A DNA stretch of 64,000 nucleotides from Chrysomallon squamiferum (GCA_012295275.1 CM022665.1:35922522-35986521), one strand, 5' to 3'. Shown: positions 23,426 through 35,899, counted from the first letter of the stretch. Made by a program: numbers and translations. The notes: generated by a model from the sequence alone, not told the origin.

Positions 23426-24638
23426 TTCTCTTAAACATAGTCATTTTATTTATTATTTAACACTCATCTGACAACATTATTCATTATCCTCCTTTTCCTA
23501 CCTGTCTTCAGAAAAAATCATGAAATGAACCTTTATAGAACTTAAAATGGGTACAAAAGATATATAAGAAATGTACATGCAATAAAAAAATAAAAATAAA
23601 AAAAATAAAAAGAAGAAATGTGGCTTTGAATTTTATAAAAAGGAAACAAGGAAGTTGTAACACTTACATTTATTATCCAAAATGCACGTTTTGCAACTTT
23701 TGCGAAATTCTGATTCATTCCTCAATACTCGAGAAGTATGACTTTAAAAAACATAAAACATCTAGTGTCTTGGGCGACAGCTAAGAAGTAGGAGCCAATC
23801 CGGTGAATCCCTTATCACTAGTCGCCAACATGACTCAGCATCATCTAAGGATGGTACATATGTCAGCAATCAAACAGTTAAACGTGGAACATTAAACAGA
23901 CGAGCATCGAACTCGCATCTCAAGACACTCTAGCAACACCCGAGTAACTAACATATCTCTCAACATAACCCGTTACAATTTAGAAAACCGGTTTTGGTGC
24001 TTCGGTAACAGTATTAACCATCAATTACTAAAACGTATTTACCTCTATTTTCGACCCTAAGCAGAACTTATAATAGTGCTGATTGGATGGATATATTTAT
24101 TACAGATCAAATCATAGGTCATTGTTTTATAATTCAGCCAATTACGTTTGCTGTTGGATTTGTGTATGGAACTCTTTTGGAACGGGTGCGTGTTATTCAT
24201 GGTTTTTGGAGTAATGTATCGTATTGTAAGTGTGGGCTTGGCGATGGATTTTGAACTTGGTACAGAGCGCTGCTGTTAATTTCTTTTTTATTTGAAAACG
24301 CCGACCGAAAGTTTACATAACGTACAGCAGATGAATGAATGAAATTAAAGCGTCAGCAGAATATAATAGATTTGGAAAAAGAAAAAGTGATAGCGTTATC
24401 ACTGCAGGAAAGCGAAAGGTCCATCCTGATGAAGTGTTTAGTGAACTCGGCGTTGATGAAAGACAATAGCATCGTGTCTTTGATATCGAAAATATATAAA
24501 AGACGAACTTGCAGCTGTATATGTTAGTGTTTAAGTTACCAGACGGAGCTGATTTGTGTCACAGAGAACGACAACTTTGTACTTACTGGTGCCGACTACA
24601 GCGATGTGACATATTTGTTGAAGTAAATAATAAATGTT
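23426..24638. other. Unique AT-rich stretch, no gene supported
   Basis: No recognisable coding or repeat unit. A frame at 24339-24527 may be the eroded start of the retroelement remnant that follows, but shows no family motif. Confidence 0.35.
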
Positions 24639-24639
24639 A

Positions 24640-25260
24640 ATGACGATTCAGCTGTTCTTGATGGTGCATATAGTTCAACGGTTGCCAGTGAAACCTGGAT
24701 GAATGTTACTTGGATACTTTACACAGAAACTTGAACAAGTTAATGAAGAGTTAGTGACACTATTTTCTAATCTGGTGCAGGTAAATGCCTTAAATCAAAG
24801 AAATAAGTAACAATTCATTGTGAAATAGTGGTTGTAAAATGTATCATAGCAACAGATGTGGTTGAAAGTGACATGCAATTACTTTTAGGAAAACCAGCAG
24901 TGAAAACTGCAAAGTAGTTACAGGTTTAGAGCATTACAGAGTAAAATTCTTGGAAAGCAGATTGATTTGTAGCCATACTCTGTTCGTCTTGATGATCCAA
25001 AACAACTTTTCTACACTATTGCTGATAAGAAAAAAAGAAAAAACATTTTACAACTTCATAAACAGTTTGCTCATCTTTAGAATCAAAGACTTGCAATGTT
25101 ATTAGTGATTGTCATAAGAGTAACTGAAACTTGCGATGTATATAAAAAATTCAAAAGAACTTCACACAGACATATCGTGTGTCTTCCATTTGCATCAGAA
25201 TTTAATGATGTGGCTCTGGATCTAAAAGAATGGAAGTCAGCTGTACATTTCTTACATTGA
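24640..25260 (+). pseudogene. Decayed retroelement Pol remnant (protease-like, integrase-like)
   Basis: Short collinear fragments in shifting frames resemble the Pol of LTR retroelements. At about 24645 there is an aspartic-protease-like piece (VLDGAYSS). At about 24860 a piece reads VVESDMQLLLGKPAV. At about 25045 there is an LHKQFAH motif before an integrase-like stretch (YKKFKRTS, then LPFASEFNDVALDLKEWK). Many stops and frameshifts are present, and there are no LTRs. I see nothing convincing beyond about 25260. Class beyond retroelement Pol was not determined. Confidence 0.5.
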
Positions 25261-25823
25261 TTTGGCAACAGGATCCTGATTAGCTGCAGTTATTCAACAA
25301 AAAAACTCCTGCTGTGATTGACAAAGTGTGCTGAATTCAATATTATAACTTTGGTTTGGATGGTAAATGCAGTTGGAAGAAACTGAACAGTCTGTGATTG
25401 GTGGTCTGTCTGCTCCTAATTCTGCTAATCATTGAAAATAACTGTAATGCAGATGAGATACCATTTTAAGATGAATCAAAACAACATTTTATATACTGGG
25501 TAGGAGACACAGAACTGAACAAACAGCAGCATGTTATTTCTCTGAAATTAATGTAAACAAATTGAAACCATTGCCTAAGGTAAAAGTGACATAATGCAGA
25601 ATAGAACTTTTAAGACTTTTTTTTAACTACATTTGATTCTATAGTACTTTTAACCATTTTACTTTTTCTTGTGAATGTGTTGTTTAGTGTTATTATCAAC
25701 ATAATAAAAGGGGATTGTCTTAACATGATTATTTATGTTTACCAGAATGTCTTGGTGTCACAATGCCAATATTTATTCTTGTTATTATGTCTTGGGGGTC
25801 TAAAAACACTATGATAAGTATTG

Positions 25824-25854
<31 letters not shown>

Positions 25855-26108
25855 GCTCAGAACTCATCTGAAATATATATTCATTTTGAAAAACACAAAA
25901 ATATTCATATTTCATCTTATAAGTCAAAGAAAACCTGTATTGATCATTAACTTTTGAAGTAAGATAAAAGGACTCACATATGCAAGTATACAAACATGTG
26001 ATATTGAAATTCTGCTTTGTTGAATGTTTAGACAATATGAAAATTATAGTAATATCAACATTTTTTTTTATTTTACCCTATATGGGTAAAAATTCTAAAT
26101 TTATAGGG
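25261..26108. other. Non-coding stretch with (CA)n and a small palindrome
   Basis: A (CA)n run lies at 25832-25854. At 26072-26090 TTTACCCTATATGGGTAAA is a perfect palindrome with a second arm (TAGGGTAAA) about 15 bases further on. No gene seen. Confidence 0.5.
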
Positions 26109-26109
26109 T

Positions 26110-27459
26110 AAACTTTTCTGAAAGTAATTCTTGAAAAAGATGACCAAGATCTCAAAAGCATGCCGCTCAGTAATAATACTGTTAGTAGCAGGATTGATGA
26201 AATGAGTTGTGATGTAGAAGAACTTGTTGAAAAATTATAATATACAAATGTTTCAATACACTTGGATGAATCAACTGTAAGAGATAGTGAAGCTCTGTTA
26301 ATGGCCTATGTAAGATATGTTGATAATGGAGAATTTATTGAGGATATGCTATTTTGCAATTGATATATATAAGAAATTAAAAACATATTTAGATGATAAG
26401 CAGATACCAATGGAGAACATTATATCTTGTGCTGCAGACGGTGCTCCAGTAATGATGGGCAAGAAAAATGGAGTTTTAAAATTATTGAAAGACAACAATC
26501 CCCAAATGTTGTTAGTGCATTGTGCTATTCATAGACAGAATTTAGTTTCCAAAAAAGTTTCCCCTGTTCTAAACGAGACATTGAATGCAGTTATAAAATG
26601 CATCAACACTATAAAAGCTAATGCCAAATGTGAGCGTCTTTTCAAACAATTTTGCAAGGATCAAAATGCAGACTTTGTAAGATTATTACTTCATACTGAT
26701 GTAAGGTGATTATCAAAGGGGAATTGCCTGAAAAGATTCATGGAATTATTTGATATTCTTAGTGAGTTCTTGGATGACAAACCTTATATGACTCTGTTAC
26801 TGACAGTTGATGGTAAAGCACTTGTCAGTTATTTAGCAGATATATTTGAAAAACTCAATGTCTTAAATAAGGAGCTCCAAGGAACAAATATGACTCTTGT
26901 TAATTCAAAGGCCAAGATATTTCTGGAATTATCCCAAGAAAATATTTCTGTCAAAAAATTTGAACAATTTTATTGGCTGAATAAATGTGAGGTAACAGAT
27001 GCTACTTGTCTTGTTACTGTGGAGCACTTAAAAATAATGGTAAGCGATTTCAACTTCAGATTTTCTGATTTGAAAGAAATTAATTATCCATCTTGGATGA
27101 CTCGGCCATTGCTAGTGGATCTGTCAGATGTAACCATGGAATATCAAGGAGAACTTTCAGAATTACAAAATGATGACTCGATTAACGCCCTGTTCAAAAT
27201 AAAAGGAACAATGATGTGGTTCTGTGAAGAAACACAAGCTAAATATCGAAATACAAGTAGTTTGACAAGACAACTACTGTTACCATTCCCATCATCATAC
27301 TTAGTGGAATGTGGATTTAGTGCTGTGAATGACTTATTACTGAAGAAAAGAAACCGACTGGATATCATTAAACGAGGCGAACTGAGATTGAAATTAAAAA
27401 AAATTCTGCCTTGGATAAAATCTCTTTGCACTAGACATCAGGCTCAAGGGTCTCATTAA
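26110..27459 (+). pseudogene. hAT transposase (ZBED5-like), 5'-truncated and disabled
   Basis: This is the C-terminal two thirds of a hAT transposase related to ZBED5-like proteins. Landmarks are PLSNNTVSSRIDEM, IHLDEST, CAADGAPVMMGKKNG, VHCAIHRQNLVSKK, LLLHTDVR, PFPSSYLVECGFSAV and KKRNRLDIIKRGELRLKL. The last two are the conserved hAT C-terminal dimerisation region. Defects are a TAA near 26240, a frame change near 26350, and a TGA at 26707-26709 where the second hAT in this window has Trp (VRWLSKG). The BED finger and left end are missing. It aligns along its length with the hAT at 33138-34890 but is clearly a different lineage. Confidence 0.85.
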
Positions 27460-27716
27460 TTGATTGTAATTGAATTTATTTAATCTGATGGTAGGTATGT
27501 TATACACATTATATAATGGATTTTATTTGATTAATTTTGAAGTTAAACCCTTTAGTTTTATTTGAAAGATACAATTTTTTATGTTATACTTCTTCAAAAC
27601 TGATATTGTTACATCATACTAAACAATTAACTGATATTGTTATATCATACTAAACAATTAACGGGTGGGGGACATGAAGAAATTTGTGATAAAAAAGTGG
27701 GGCATGGTACTAAAAT

Positions 27717-27731
27717 GGTTGGGAACCACTG
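27717..27731 (-). repeat. Right terminal inverted repeat of the truncated hAT
   Basis: Reads CAGTGGTTCCCAACC on the minus strand, the typical terminus of this hAT group, about 260 bases after the transposase stop. No matching left terminus was found. Confidence 0.75.
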
Positions 27732-30290
27732 GTTTAGACACTTATTCAAGTGGTCTAATCATGGATGCTGTGCTGCAGTGGCAGGTTCAAGTGTTTCTCA
27801 CATGGAATATCACACAAATGTGACAGGTTTACACTGGTCTGTCCTCAGTGGCATCATAATCACCTGCTTTTTCTCTTGATCGTTGTACTAGCTGTTTCTG
27901 TTTCCTCATTTCCTGGAATGTTGCAGTATGGTAATAGCCACTGGTGGTGTTTGTTCAGTATTGCAGCTCAGAACAAAAAAGTAGCCTATGGTGGCCTCAT
28001 GGTGTTTCCTCTCTCATTATCTCATTAATTCTTAACTATGTAACCATAAATAAAATGTGTTGAATGTGGTGTTAAATAAAACATTTCCTTTTTCAAATAT
28101 CTTCATTATATTACAAGATGCCTTCTTTTCTCAGGTCTTTTCAACAGTTTGTTCGGTTATTTCTCCCAATCTGAATCTGAATAAATAACCAGACACTGAA
28201 GTTGGCTATTTTCATTACCTTAATTACTTCATACATTTCAAATCTCACTTTCAGGTTATTCAGGAGGCCGGTAATTAGAGCACTGGCTGCTGAAAAGCTT
28301 TCACCTCTGCCTCTATGGTGAGATAATTCAGAAGAAAACTTGTGGAATTGCCTTTAATTAAAAATAGCCCGTCATGTTTATTAAATAGGAGGCACATTTT
28401 AAGTAAAAAGATAATTTTTAAAATTAAATTTATATTGCTGAGAAGAACATTACAGAGTTAATAGCAAAACTTTTTTAAGTTAGCAAGAAAATATATACAC
28501 ATTTTTGGCATAGATGTATGTAAGGGTTAATCTGGATCCATGACATGATTTGATCAGTCAAACCAACAACCAATAGAAAAAAAAAGAGGTTAAATCAAAA
28601 TTAATAAATTGTAGATAGCTCAACCACTTCTCATTGCAGTAAGAAATTTATTTGTTTATAAGTAAAATTGTTGTAATTTGCAAAATTCAGTTTAATTCAT
28701 GTTTAAATTATCAATGCAGAATTTGACTGCATGCAACACTCAATCAACTGGGCAGGAAACATGTTCACGTTTTGCTCCAGCAACTCTTTTCATAATTTTC
28801 AGTAAGAAATAGAATCAAATGAAATGGGAGTAAGGTTCTCCTTATCCTAAAAGATATCCTAACTTCATTTGCACAAGACATAGTTTAAAAATAAATAAAT
28901 AAACTTACTTTATGTGCTTGCTTTTGGGTTTACTTTGGCTAGAAGTTCTTATGGAAAATTCCATCCTTCTGACACATTCCAAAAATGACAATTCATTTCA
29001 TTAGCCTTTTCAGTAGGCACCAAATTAACTAACCAATCAAACAAATAAATTCAAAGAGTAAAAAATACCCAGAAATCGGAAGTACTAACCCATAATAGTT
29101 TCAACCTCCCAGTTGCAACCTGGCAAATCTATATATATATATGTGTGTGTATATCCCACTAGATAAATAACACCAACACGAGTCAATTTCAAGCTATTTA
29201 TTTATACACAAAAGATATTTTGTTGTAATGTAAAATAATTATTTACAGTTTTGAGGAAACCTGAGTTAAAAATAATAACAGCCAGAATTGGTAATGAAAG
29301 AATAAAATTACATTAATATAAATTTAAGTTACATATGTATTAAACAATATGCCTTTAAATGACAATGTAAAAAACCAAGGAAAAAGTTGCTTATGCTTCT
29401 TGCTGCCAAAGTGCATATCACACTCCTACTTGTCACTTGCATCAACCATAAACTCTCTTTCTTGTCTCAAACCTGGTCTGTGAAACTGCAGAATTGAAGA
29501 GAAAAGTGAAGCCATGCAAGTGGACAAATTTCAAACTGTGTTAGTCTTTCGCACTAAACTCACCACATCTTGATGCTAATTAACATAACTTTTCAATTTA
29601 AAAACAGCTTTCAAACGTTTGTCATGACAATTTTCTTGTAAAAGAGAATTACTGATGGTGAAACAGAACTTTAATTTTTAAAATATATTAGCTGTTAAAA
29701 GCAGTTTATTTACAGATTAAAATTGTTATAATTACTAGACCAGTGAACTAGTATGTCTTAGAATTTACTAGACCAGTGAACTAGTTTGTCTTAGAATTTA
29801 CTAGACCTGACTTAATACCAACTAGACCAAACTGTTGAATGACAAAATATGCCTTAAGCAGGGATAATTTTGTTAAACTTTGCTTCATATTATTTGAAGA
29901 GTATTCATAATAATTAACCAATGTAACTATGTTTGAATAAAACATTGTATTATAACTATTTTATTTTATTTTTTTCCATATTTAACTCATGAAAGAACAA
30001 TATTTAACATTAAAAGTTAATGCTTGTAGTCTTATTACCCTGGAATAAGCTAAACTGTCTCTGTGGCAAATGATGCAATATCACTTCTCACAGAATATCC
30101 ATATAGACTTTTCAGTTGATGGTTTGTGATGACTTTCAGTTCGAATAGTCACTTTTTTGTACACAGACTACTCAAGGAATTTATCTACATCAATTCCATG
30201 GGATCATGCCCACCATGCCAATGCTTGTTGTGCATTGTAATCTGAAACAACTGGGCATTGCAAAAACTGTGCCTGAGGACTTGACACATT
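27732..30290. other. Intergenic, no gene supported
   Basis: AT-rich, with a direct duplication at about 29740-29805 (TACTAGACCAGTGAACTAGT twice, about 42 bases apart). No coding family recognised on either strand. Confidence 0.45.
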
Positions 30291-30295
30291 TGATA

Positions 30296-30570
30296 TCAAT
30301 AATGTTGTTTATTTTTTGTATGTGACGTGGATTCAGAGTGGATTTTTATTGCATCAATTCTAAAATTATTTGTACCCTCAACAAATCTCCTTACAGTTTC
30401 ATATTTTCTACATGGGATGCAGAACATGGTATTGCTTTCTTCATTGTAGTCAAGCCATGAGAACCTGTCTTTCCATTTCTGGCAGAACTGTCGTTTTCAC
30501 TTTTCTTTTTCATATTTTTCTTCAGATTCTGCCTTACCCTTTCTTTTCTAGGACAAATCAATTTCTGATA
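30296..30570 (-). pseudogene. TTF-type zinc-finger remnant (hAT-related)
   Basis: A minus-strand frame reads QKWKDRFSWLDYNEESNTMF, CIPCRKY, FVEGTNNFRIDAIKIHSES and SHTKNKQ before a stop. The order W-(hydrophobic)-W-L-x-Y, MFC-x2-C-R-K, F-V-x-G-T-x-N-F-R and H-x4-S-x-x-H is that of TTF-type zinc fingers in some hAT transposases and domesticated KIAA1586-like proteins. Upstream frame has two in-frame stops in about 30 codons (ending KEK, then stop). No transposase catalytic region was recognised further along. Confidence 0.5.
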
Positions 30571-31679
30571 GGTCTTTATCTGATGAAAACCCATATTTAC
30601 GCAGGTCTATGTTGTCTGCTCAGTTATGTAACCACATGTAAACAACCCGAAAATGGAATTGATTGTCATATATTTGGAAAACTTGGAAAACATTTATTCA
30701 AAGAATATACACAATTGTATGTTTTGCATTTTATTGCCTTATTTGATTTATTGAACCAAAAAAAAAAATAAAAAAAATAGCACATGCACTCTCTATTTTC
30801 AGCAAATCTTGGCCAATTCCAATCAGTCGGAAAACCTTATCACATTCCACTATGCTGTTATTTCCTAGAAATGTACAAGGTGCTCTGAATGTATCATGAG
30901 GTACCGAATCAACTGACTTGTTGCTGTCTCTACAAACATTTCCATATCTGTCAGCGGTTAGCACCAAGTCAGGATTGTTTATTTATTCACTGCCCACTGC
31001 TGCATGTAACATCTAATTATAGAACCTGGGATTTCCGCATTGATAGTTTAATAATTCATCAATCCTCTAATGAATGAAAATGGAATATATTTGTTTGTAG
31101 GATCACTGGATGGCAAACTAATTCACCATTCATACATTATTAACACACCCAGTCGAGCTAGCCAGAAACAGTTATGATAAGACGTGTCTTACTGTCAAAT
31201 CCTGAGCCAGTAAGTATAAGCTGAACATGTTAAAGCATCTAACAAAGGACATTTTGTTGATAAATAAAACAGTTTGTTTTGAATGTGCTATTAAACACAT
31301 CAATTGTTTAAATTATTCATTATAATATGTCAAATTTAAGTCAAATAATTTATTAACAGCAGGTGGAATAAAAATACTATTTTTAATAATGACATTTTTC
31401 TTCGATCTGTTTTTACCAACTGTCTTTTGTTGTTCCTTTGTTTCCTTTACTTTTAGTTTCTTCTATTTCTGCAAATTTAATTAAGCACAAAAAAGGTTGC
31501 CCTATATATTTCACATTCATCATCTGCTAGAATTTGCCTTGTTTTCATTCATATCATTTTCTTTGTAGATTCTGATATTTCCAGTTCATTCTCCATGATT
31601 TCCAATGAACAGTTATTAATAATGTCTAGTTTTATTAGAGTGATAAAAAAGCCATTAACATAAGAAGTTTATTTCTAAC
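30571..31679. other. Non-coding stretch between the two minus-strand fragments
   Basis: Minus-strand pieces such as MENELEISESTKK (about 31560-31600) are readable but isolated. No exon structure could be supported. Confidence 0.3.
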
Positions 31680-32038
31680 CTGTAATTGCTTTCTTGTTTG
31701 GTATTAATCAACTGAGTATTATTGATAGATACATTTTCGGTTTTATGTTCAGTATTTGTCAGTTCAGTAGTATGGGTAGATACATTTTCGGTTTCATGTT
31801 CGATATTTGTTGATTCAGTATTATTGGTAGATACATTTTTGGTTTCTGGTTTTGTATTTTGTATTTTGTAAAGCTCCTGTTCCATATTTATTGTCTCATC
31901 TGATGTAAAGTATAGGTGATAATAAATAAGTCTTGTTTTATGCAACTCATTTCTAGTGTTTATTTTCTGCAACATGTCCACAGATGTTTCACTTTTGTTA
32001 TCAGATCCTGAACTCTTCATTGGACCTATTTGAAAAAC
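31680..32038 (-). CDS. Exon-like ORF with acidic repeats, function unknown
   Basis: Bounded on the minus strand by the acceptor ttctctcctcag and a possible donor gttaga. About 119 codons: a Ser/Asp-rich start (SSGSDNKSETSVDML), a basic stretch (KINTRNELHKTRLIYYH), then three imperfect 16-17 residue repeats of the form ETENVSTHTTELTNTEH. Its first third recurs at 7994-8117. It lies about 1.1 kb upstream (minus strand) of the TTF-finger remnant and could be a 5' exon of the same element. It matches no family I recognise. If unspliced it would end at a TAA at 31655. Confidence 0.4.
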
Positions 32039-32061
32039 CTGAGGAGAGAAACTTAATTGTT

Positions 32062-32106
32062 TTTTATTTTTTTTATTAATTATCTCTATCACTATCAAGA
32101 GTTTAA

Positions 32107-32147
<41 letters not shown>

Positions 32148-32285
32148 TGACTAAATATGCAAATCAGTTGGTGAAATTATTTTGTATAAACTTAATTATA
32201 ACTGTAAAACTAAGATTGCTTTTTTTTTTTTTTTTTTTTTTTAATTTTTTTTATTAATTATCTCTATCACTATCAAGAGTTTAAA

Positions 32286-32326
<41 letters not shown>

Positions 32327-32408
32327 TGACTAAATATGCAAATCAGTTGGTGAAATTATTTTGTATAAACTTAATTATAACTGTAAAACTAAGATTGCTT
32401 TTTTTTTC
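32062..32408. repeat. Tandem duplication, 178-bp period, with (AAT)n
   Basis: Two nearly identical copies each contain TTATTAATTATCTCTATCAC, an (AAT)n run, GATGACTAAATATGCAAATC and a T-rich tail. The near-identity implies a recent event or an assembly duplicate. Confidence 0.92.
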
Positions 32409-32433
32409 TTTTTTATTGAAATTATCAGTTTGA

Positions 32434-32640
32434 GTGTTTAAGATAATAAATAAATAAATAAATAAATAAATAAGCAGATTGTAAAAAAAAATTTCAGATT
32501 TGCTTGTGAAATGGTAAACTTGTATATTAAGTAAATAAATAACATAAATAAAATAAAATAAAATCCTTAAAATAAATAAATATTAAATAAAATCAAAATT
32601 AAATAAATGAAAAAAAACTTCCCAGACAAACATGCACAGA
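32434..32640. repeat. (AAAT)n-rich stretch
   Basis: Runs of AAAT and AAATA units (for example 32445-32472), followed by A-rich degenerate sequence. Confidence 0.8.
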
Positions 32641-32773
32641 CATACATGTATGTCTATACTCTGTTTATGTGTTTATATTTCCTTCCATTAATCTACCTAC
32701 CTTTTATATCAATGTCCCAAATTATCTCTCTCTATTTACGTGTATGTGTTTCTACTTAAGGATCCAATCATCT

Positions 32774-32781
32774 ATCTAGTG
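32774..32781. repeat. Target-site duplication, left copy
   Basis: ATCTAGTG directly before the hAT left terminus; identical to 35900-35907. Eight bases is the diagnostic hAT duplication length. Confidence 0.93.
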
Positions 32782-35700
32782 CAGTGTTTCCCAACCTTTT
32801 TTGTACTAGCGCCCCCACTTCCAAAATTCATTCATAAGTTACAGCACACAATGTTTTAAAACAAATGAAGTCCTGAGTAATGTTTGATAAACTTACATTT
32901 AGTCTTCTAAAAGTCTACAGCATGAATTTAGAAGGAGAAATATAAAAAAAATGTTGATGTAAATATTGTATTTAATGCAAAAAGAAAACATTCAAGTAAC
33001 GTCCTTTTCAAAAAATGTTTCTTAATAAATATATATTTCTCAATAAAAAATAGTGGTACAGGATGCAGCAAAACAGTTTTTAACAATTTGTTTTGCAATG
33101 TGCTTTAAGGCACACTGCGCCGTCAAAGATAACATTTTTAATGAGCTTGTTGAATTTGGTGCTTACAGGCTAATTCCTTCACCCTCGGGTCAATGCTACT
33201 TAGAAGTAATCTTAAATCTCCTCTTTTAATGATTTGCAGGCGATTTCTTTGTTTTGTGAGAAGCTGAGTGACTGCACTAAATCCGCATTCAGCCATATAT
33301 GAAGTTGGGAAAGCTATGAAATAAAGCTTAATTGCTTCCCACAACTTGGGATATCTTCCAGGAATTTCTTTTTGTAACCAAAATTGTTGGTATGATTGTT
33401 TGAAGAAAGGCTTTAATTCAAAGTTGTTTTTTAGAGTAATCAACTCTTCTTGTATTTCAAGATTGGTTTCATTTACACAAACGTCTGTAAATGGATTCAG
33501 AAACCAGTCTGGTATTTCCATATTTGTAAGATCTCTACATCTCATTTCCTTGTGCAATGTTTCCAAATGATCACAATAAATCAAGAGGTCGTCTTCCAGT
33601 TTGGAGTTATCAGACTCATCATTTTCTAGTTCATTAAGTTTTGGAAACAGAGACAGATTCCGATGGCGAATATTATTCTTGAATAAGGTCAGCTTGTCCA
33701 AGAATGTACAAATCTTAGATTTTGCTTGGATAAGATTTAGATCACTGCCTTGCAATTGCAAATTGAGATCGTTGAATATGGTGAATAGATCTGTTAAATA
33801 GGCAATGTCTGTTTTGTTTGCTAAAAGACAATCACTCAAATGATTACATTTATTTTCCTGGAGAAATTGCACTATGCTGTTGAAAAGAGAATAAAATAAT
33901 TTTAAATGGTTTCCTTTGGATAACCACCTCACTTTGGTATGTAATAGAAGGCAATCAAATTCTTCATCGTTGTTGTTACAGAGTTGTCGAAACACTCGGG
34001 AACTGAGGGGTTTGACAGTTTATTTTATTTACTGCCTTAATGACAACATCAAGGGATTTATGAAGCTGATCACTTAAGTTCCTGGCAACCAGATGTTGCT
34101 GATGAATTACACAATGTATTGTAAAAACACCAGGTACAACTTTCATTAAAAATGCAAGAAAACCTTGGTACTGACCTGTTAATGCAGGAGTGCCGTCTGT
34201 CGCGCAAGCAATAATATTGCTCATTGGGATATCTTTTTCTTTGAAGAACTGCTCAACTACAGTAAAAATAGATTCACCCCGAGTGACAGTTTCAAGTTCC
34301 TTTGCAAACAGCAGTTCTTGCACAACATTCTTATCTTTAATAAAACAAGCATATCCCAAAAGTAGAGCTTCATTGCCTGGTAGTGTAGATTCATCCAGTT
34401 GTAGACCAAATTGTTGACTTTTAAGTGTGTCACATAATATTTCTTCAATATCTGTGGCCATTTCATCAACTCTTTTTTGTACAGAATTATTACTAAGTGG
34501 AATTGCTTTGATAATTGTACTTGGTGAATCATGGTGTACTACTGTTTGTAAGACTTCCTCCATAGCTGGCAAAATCAGTTGCTCTCGAATTGTATGAGGC
34601 TTTCCTGACCTAGCAATCATTTTGGAGATATTGTATGAACTAAAAAGTCCATCGTCACTTTTTTGTGATTGTTTTGTCACAAGGGTATTTCTGTTGTGAA
34701 ATTTGTCTCGTAATGTTTGAAAGTATGACAAATTCTCTTTCTCTTTGTCAGGATGCACCTCATTGCAGAGCATTTTCTCACAAAGATGGCACATCAGTCA
34801 TTGCTTATTATTTGGAGAACTAATAAATCCATACTTCAGATATTCAACACCATATTGTCTGCACTTTCGTTTTGATGAGCTATCAGTCATGATTATGGGT
34901 TGTTAAATACATTCACTGAAAATAAGTAAAATAGTTACAGGCAAACAAAGAATATCACCATAGCAATTTAAGTAAGCATGTCTAATTTGAACTAAACGTT
35001 TTATTAACAAATTTTTTTTATAAACAATGTATTTTTTGTTATTTGAAATGGAAGAATTATAATAAGGATAAGTTAATTAAATGATTGTAAGCAACCTTTG
35101 CAGTTGTTGTTTTCCAACTAACTCGACTGTTTGACAATAACTGTAACCGACTGCTTACTTGCAAGCAATAACCTTCGAACTAAAATTTACTCTGGAAACA
35201 CGCCAAATTCATTAAAACGTACCAAATATAATTTTAACTTATGAGAGACTAAAACAAATTTAAAATAATTAAATTGCATTTTAATGTTCACTTTGCAACT
35301 CGTTTATCGGATTTCAATTTGAAGAATTAATTGTACCAGCATTGACACATACTCTGTAGTCACAGACCAGTAAGATCACATGTACCAACTTTTGCTAAAA
35401 ACATATATTATCACCCATAAATCAATCATTCAATGACCTAATATACACAATTGTTCATTTTATCACTTTTGTGTTCGGAACTTTCATTCGAATCCCATCC
35501 TAATCCCCAATTTTGCCCATGAATATGAGCAGGGTAATAAAAATACACTTGTCACTATCACGGCCGCATGAGAACTGACCATGGACAACTCCCTTGGAGC
35601 TGACTGAGCTGCAGTCAACAACTTCACATGTTCATACAGCGAGATTGTTGTGTTCACGCAACAACATCAGTGAGCAATTGGGATAATATACAAGCTTAAA

Positions 35701-35899
35701 TGTTACTTTTTATAGTACTGCTTGTTACTATTCTTGTGTGAACAATTTATAGAATTGTAGCTTATACTGTATTTTACATAGTAATATTTAAATTTGTGAT
35801 ACGATGTATTTTAGATAACGCCCCCTTATGTGCGTTCAGCCCCCTTGTAACTCACCAACGCCCACAAGGGGACGTTATCACCCACATTGGGAATCCCTG
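32782..35899 (-). mobile_element. hAT DNA transposon, complete ends, 3118 bp
   Basis: The left end starts CAGTGTTTCCCAACC. The right end read inward starts CAGGGATTCCCAATG. The TIRs are therefore imperfect but clearly of the hAT CAGxG type. Perfect 8-bp duplications flank the element. The single transposase gene is on the minus strand. Subterminal regions carry GCGCCCCCAC and CGCCCACAAGGGG-type sequence, as is usual for the group. Confidence 0.93.
33138..34890 (-). pseudogene. hAT transposase, ZBED5-like, nearly intact
   Basis: The minus-strand start at 34890 (MTDSSSKRKCRQYGVEYLKY) leads into a BED-type finger beginning CHLCEKMLCNE. The part carrying the first zinc-binding His is deleted, and the frame resumes at VHPDKEKENLSYF. 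Next come RSGKPHTIREQLILPAMEE, the catalytic-core motif QLDEST, ACATDGTPALTGQ, IHCVIHQQHLVA, LLLHTKVRWLSKGNHLK, and the C-terminal FPTSYMAECGFSAVTQLL and KQRNRLQIIKRGDLRLLL. Defects are TGA at codon 31 (34798-34800) and a one-base frameshift near 33990 between KINCQTPQF and VFRQLC. The three lesions make it inactive, but few lesions imply fairly recent activity. Confidence 0.92.

Noticed and set aside
26026-26033. GTTTAGAC as left target-site duplication for the truncated hAT
   Set aside because: The same eight bases follow the right terminus at 27731, but no CAGTG-type terminus follows the left copy, and an AT-rich 8-mer can recur by chance.
26707-26709. TGA read as selenocysteine or Trp recoding in the hAT transposase
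   Set aside because: Other stops and a frame change occur in the same pseudogene, so a simple inactivating mutation is the better reading.
27637-28028. Two plus-strand ORFs next to the hAT right end
   Set aside because: One overlaps the hAT terminus and both lack any family motif; probably chance.
28255-28320. tRNA-derived SINE head (GGCCGGTAATTAGAGCACTGG)
   Set aside because: It resembles an A-box region only loosely and no B-box follows at the expected distance.
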